Of a stretch of 7,379 bases of DNA, positions 5,872 through 7,379 are shown one piece after another (within the stretch, counting starts at the first letter, position 1; each line of letters begins with the position of its first letter). Origin of the DNA: Pontiellaceae bacterium (GTDB taxonomy: Bacteria; Verrucomicrobiota; Kiritimatiellia; Kiritimatiellales; Pontiellaceae); contig JAFGWS010000115.1 in assembly GCA_016937035.1 (NCBI GenBank), forward strand, positions 1 through 7,379, written 5' to 3'. The position numbers and the translations under genes were made by a program. The notes beneath the pieces are model-generated. The model had not been told where the DNA came from, searched no databases, and was given only the letters and a program-made list of their open reading frames with translations.

Positions 5872-7176
5872 ATGAAACGGATCGCACTGCTGGTTTTTTT
5901 ATTGATGCCGCTGGTGACGGCGGCGGTCTCGTTGCGTATGGAAGGAGAGCGTGTTTGGCTTTCCAGCGACGGGGCATCTCTTTTGTCGGTGCTCTCCCAG
6001 TTTGAAGCGTGTGGCGTTGAGGTATTGGTAGATCCCTCGCTGGAAGTGGGTGACGTCGAAGGGAGCTGGGAAAATGCCAAGCTCGAACGGGTGATATCCC
6101 AGATGGTCACTCCCTACAGCTATCTATTGGAATGGACGGTTGAAAAGGGGCCGCTGGGGCGGGTTGAAAAGCTGTCGAGTATTTATATTTTTCCCTCCGG
6201 AAAATCCTCTGCCGCGAAGCCGCTCTCTAAAGGCCGTGTGCTGGATGTGGTTGAAAATGAAGAGGGGCTGATGTATGTCCGCGGTGAAATTTTGGTTGCG
6301 TTTCGGGAAGGTTCGACTGAGGCGGATTTAAACGCGCTGCTGAGAATGCTTAATGGGACATTAATTGAAGTAATTGATCCCCCCGGGCTCTACCGCATCC
6401 GCATCGGCGAAGAGTTGTCGGTGGAAGAGGCAATGGCCATAGCCGCAGCGATGTTCGCCGTTGAAGCGGCGGAGCCTAATCTGGTTTTGGGGCGGATTGA
6501 GAATCAGCAGCAGGTTGAAGCCGGATCCGGCGGCGGAGTAAATCGAAATATTAAACCCGGAGAGGCGCTGGTTGCGGTTTTGGATTCCGGACTGGATCCC
6601 ATCTACGCTGACGCCGCCTTTGTGAAGGGCACCTATAACGCGCTGGATCCGACCGCTCCGATCAGTGATCCCACGGGACATGGAACGCTCACCACGTTAA
6701 TTGCCGCCGGCGCGGTGGTGCCTGAGGGGGTAGCTCCTTCGGCCGAAGGCGTTTCCGTTCTTTCGGTGCAGGTATTTGATGAAAACGGTGTCACCAGCTC
6801 CGACACGCTCATGCGCGCAATCGATTATGTTTCCGATGCCGGGGCCGAAATTGTCACCATGAGCTGGGGTACTGCGAACGACAGCGATTTTATCAGAACG
6901 ACCATGGATGTTGCCGCCAGTGAAGGAATGACTCTCTTCGCCTCCGCCGGGAACAATAATGAAGACGCGGCGATGTTTCCTGCAGCCTACGACTCGGTCA
7001 TCTCCGTCGGCGGACTGGAACCGGACGGAACGAAATTGGAGTGCTCCAACTATGGCGATGAGGTTGACATGTATAAGTCCGGCACTGCCGTAATGGGAGG
7101 GCAGACCTATGCAGGAACCTCTATTGCCAGTCCCCTTGCTGGTCACGACGAGGCGCTCGCAACGCCGGCGCAATAG
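5872..7176 (+). CDS. Secreted subtilisin-like serine protease (S8) with STN-like N-terminal domain; short C-terminus
   Basis: The 434-residue protein starts with a signal peptide, MKRIALLVFLLMPLVTAA, probably cleaved after A18. Residues about 20-108 resemble the short STN domain of secretins and TonB receptors: a strand, a helix SLLSVLSQFEACGVEVLVDPS (partly 36-56), then a strand and a helix LERVISQMV (71-79). Residues about 133-208 fit a fervidolysin-type S8 propeptide, with VRGEILVAFREG (136-147) and the closing AAEPN (199-203). The catalytic domain has D238 in VAVLDSGLD, H270 in GHGT, oxyanion N361 in SAGNN and S417 in GTSIASP. It should be an exported peptidase. Only 17 residues follow S417, where relatives usually have a longer helix and more, so the fold may be clipped. 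A TTG at 5833 would add 13 residues before the signal peptide and is less likely. AGGGA lies rather far upstream, at 5850-5854. Confidence 0.88.
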   Translation: MKRIALLVFLLMPLVTAAVSLRMEGERVWLSSDGASLLSVLSQFEACGVEVLVDPSLEVGDVEGSWENAKLERVISQMVTPYSYLLEWTVEKGPLGRVEKLSSIYIFPSGKSSAAKPLSKGRVLDVVENEEGLMYVRGEILVAFREGSTEADLNALLRMLNGTLIEVIDPPGLYRIRIGEELSVEEAMAIAAAMFAVEAAEPNLVLGRIENQQQVEAGSGGGVNRNIKPGEALVAVLDSGLDPIYADAAFVKGTYNALDPTAPISDPTGHGTLTTLIAAGAVVPEGVAPSAEGVSVLSVQVFDENGVTSSDTLMRAIDYVSDAGAEIVTMSWGTANDSDFIRTTMDVAASEGMTLFASAGNNNEDAAMFPAAYDSVISVGGLEPDGTKLECSNYGDEVDMYKSGTAVMGGQTYAGTSIASPLAGHDEALATPAQ

Positions 7177-7217
7177 GCCGGAAAGCGCTCTAGCCGGGGC
7201 AGAGGAACGTCGGCTGT
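7177..7217. other. Short gap between convergent protease and acetyltransferase genes
   Basis: These 41 bases hold no clear hairpin with a T run, so no terminator is called. The protease stop TAG is at 7174-7176 and the acetyltransferase stop at 7220-7218 on the opposite strand. Confidence 0.5.
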
Positions 7218-7379
7218 TCAGGGCTGAATTCTCTTTCCGAGAATGGTGACGCTGTGCTCTATGCCGTCCATTTCGGTGACGTGGGGCAGAAACCCCCACG
7301 CTTCAAAACCAAAGGAGCGGAACAGATTCAGGCTGCGCTCATTGTGCGAAAAGATATAGGCCGTCAGATTTTTCAGCCC
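7218..7379 (-). CDS. GNAT-family N-acetyltransferase, C-terminal part (5' end outside window)
   Basis: Reading in from the window edge on the minus strand, 53 codons are open to a TGA at 7220-7218. The peptide contains AYIFSHNERSLNLFRSFGF (7-25) and then GFLPHV and MDGIEHSVTILGKRI. The N-x-x-S-x-x-L-[FY]-x-x-x-G-F signature and the Trp-Gly-x-Leu-Pro and ILG endings are typical of the last strands of GNAT enzymes. The tail is most like the phosphinothricin/methionine sulfone acetyltransferase (Pat/MnaT) branch. These enzymes move an acetyl group from acetyl-CoA to an amine. The acetyl-CoA-binding loop lies outside the window, so the substrate cannot be judged. Confidence 0.85.
   Translation of the reverse strand, partial: GLKNLTAYIFSHNERSLNLFRSFGFEAWGFLPHVTEMDGIEHSVTILGKRIQP

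Noticed and set aside
7141..7200. A frameshift that would restore a longer subtilase C-terminus
   Set aside because: Both other frames after GTSIASP read as Arg-rich or short sequence and do not resemble a subtilase C-terminal helix.
6697..7299. 200-codon open frame on the minus strand
   Set aside because: It is antisense to the protease catalytic domain and overlaps the acetyltransferase in another frame. The real frames show clear catalytic motifs.

Overview
This window looks like chromosomal DNA from a Gram-negative-type, moderately GC-rich bacterium. I lean towards the Planctomycetes-Verrucomicrobia-Chlamydiae group, perhaps a Kiritimatiellota- or Lentisphaerota-like lineage. That is inference, based on a lipobox lipoprotein with Trp-Pro-Leu-Tyr-type repeats, arrays of 9-bp units in the gene spacers, and mostly weak Shine-Dalgarno sequences. 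No RNA gene, CRISPR array, transposase or integrase is visible.

Layout from left to right. (1) Bases 1-1838, minus strand: a pyrimidine biosynthesis cluster read pyrK -> pyrD -> start of an unknown exported protein. PyrK and PyrD form the two-component, NAD-linked class 1B dihydroorotate dehydrogenase. The third gene overlaps the pyrD stop as ATGA and runs off the window. The 79-bp pyrK-pyrD spacer is almost filled by an inverted array of 9-bp units (CGCAAAGNN type). (2) Bases 1839-1988: divergent promoter region. (3) Bases 1989-4646, plus strand: an 885-residue lipoprotein built of dozens of short predicted beta units centred on an aromatic-Pro-Leu-Tyr core. I cannot name its family, and it is the best candidate for undescribed biology here. 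(4) Bases 4649-4717: a long imperfect palindrome that exactly fills the gap between two convergent genes. (5) Bases 4718-5590, minus strand: a cation diffusion facilitator metal exporter with a complete His-Asp-His-Asp zinc site; its start codon sits in a perfect 8-bp inverted repeat. (6) Bases 5597-5871: a spacer carrying two inverted arrays of 9-bp CACAGATTN units. (7) Bases 5872-7176, plus strand: a secreted subtilisin-like protease with a secretin/TonB-type N-terminal domain ahead of a propeptide; the catalytic triad is present but the protein stops soon after the catalytic serine. (8) Bases 7218-7379, minus strand: the C-terminal part of a GNAT acetyltransferase.

Only pyrK and pyrD clearly work together. 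The lipoprotein, metal exporter, protease and acetyltransferase look like independent single-gene units separated by structured spacers. The most distinctive features are the repeat lipoprotein, the domain mix of the protease, and the three structured spacers.
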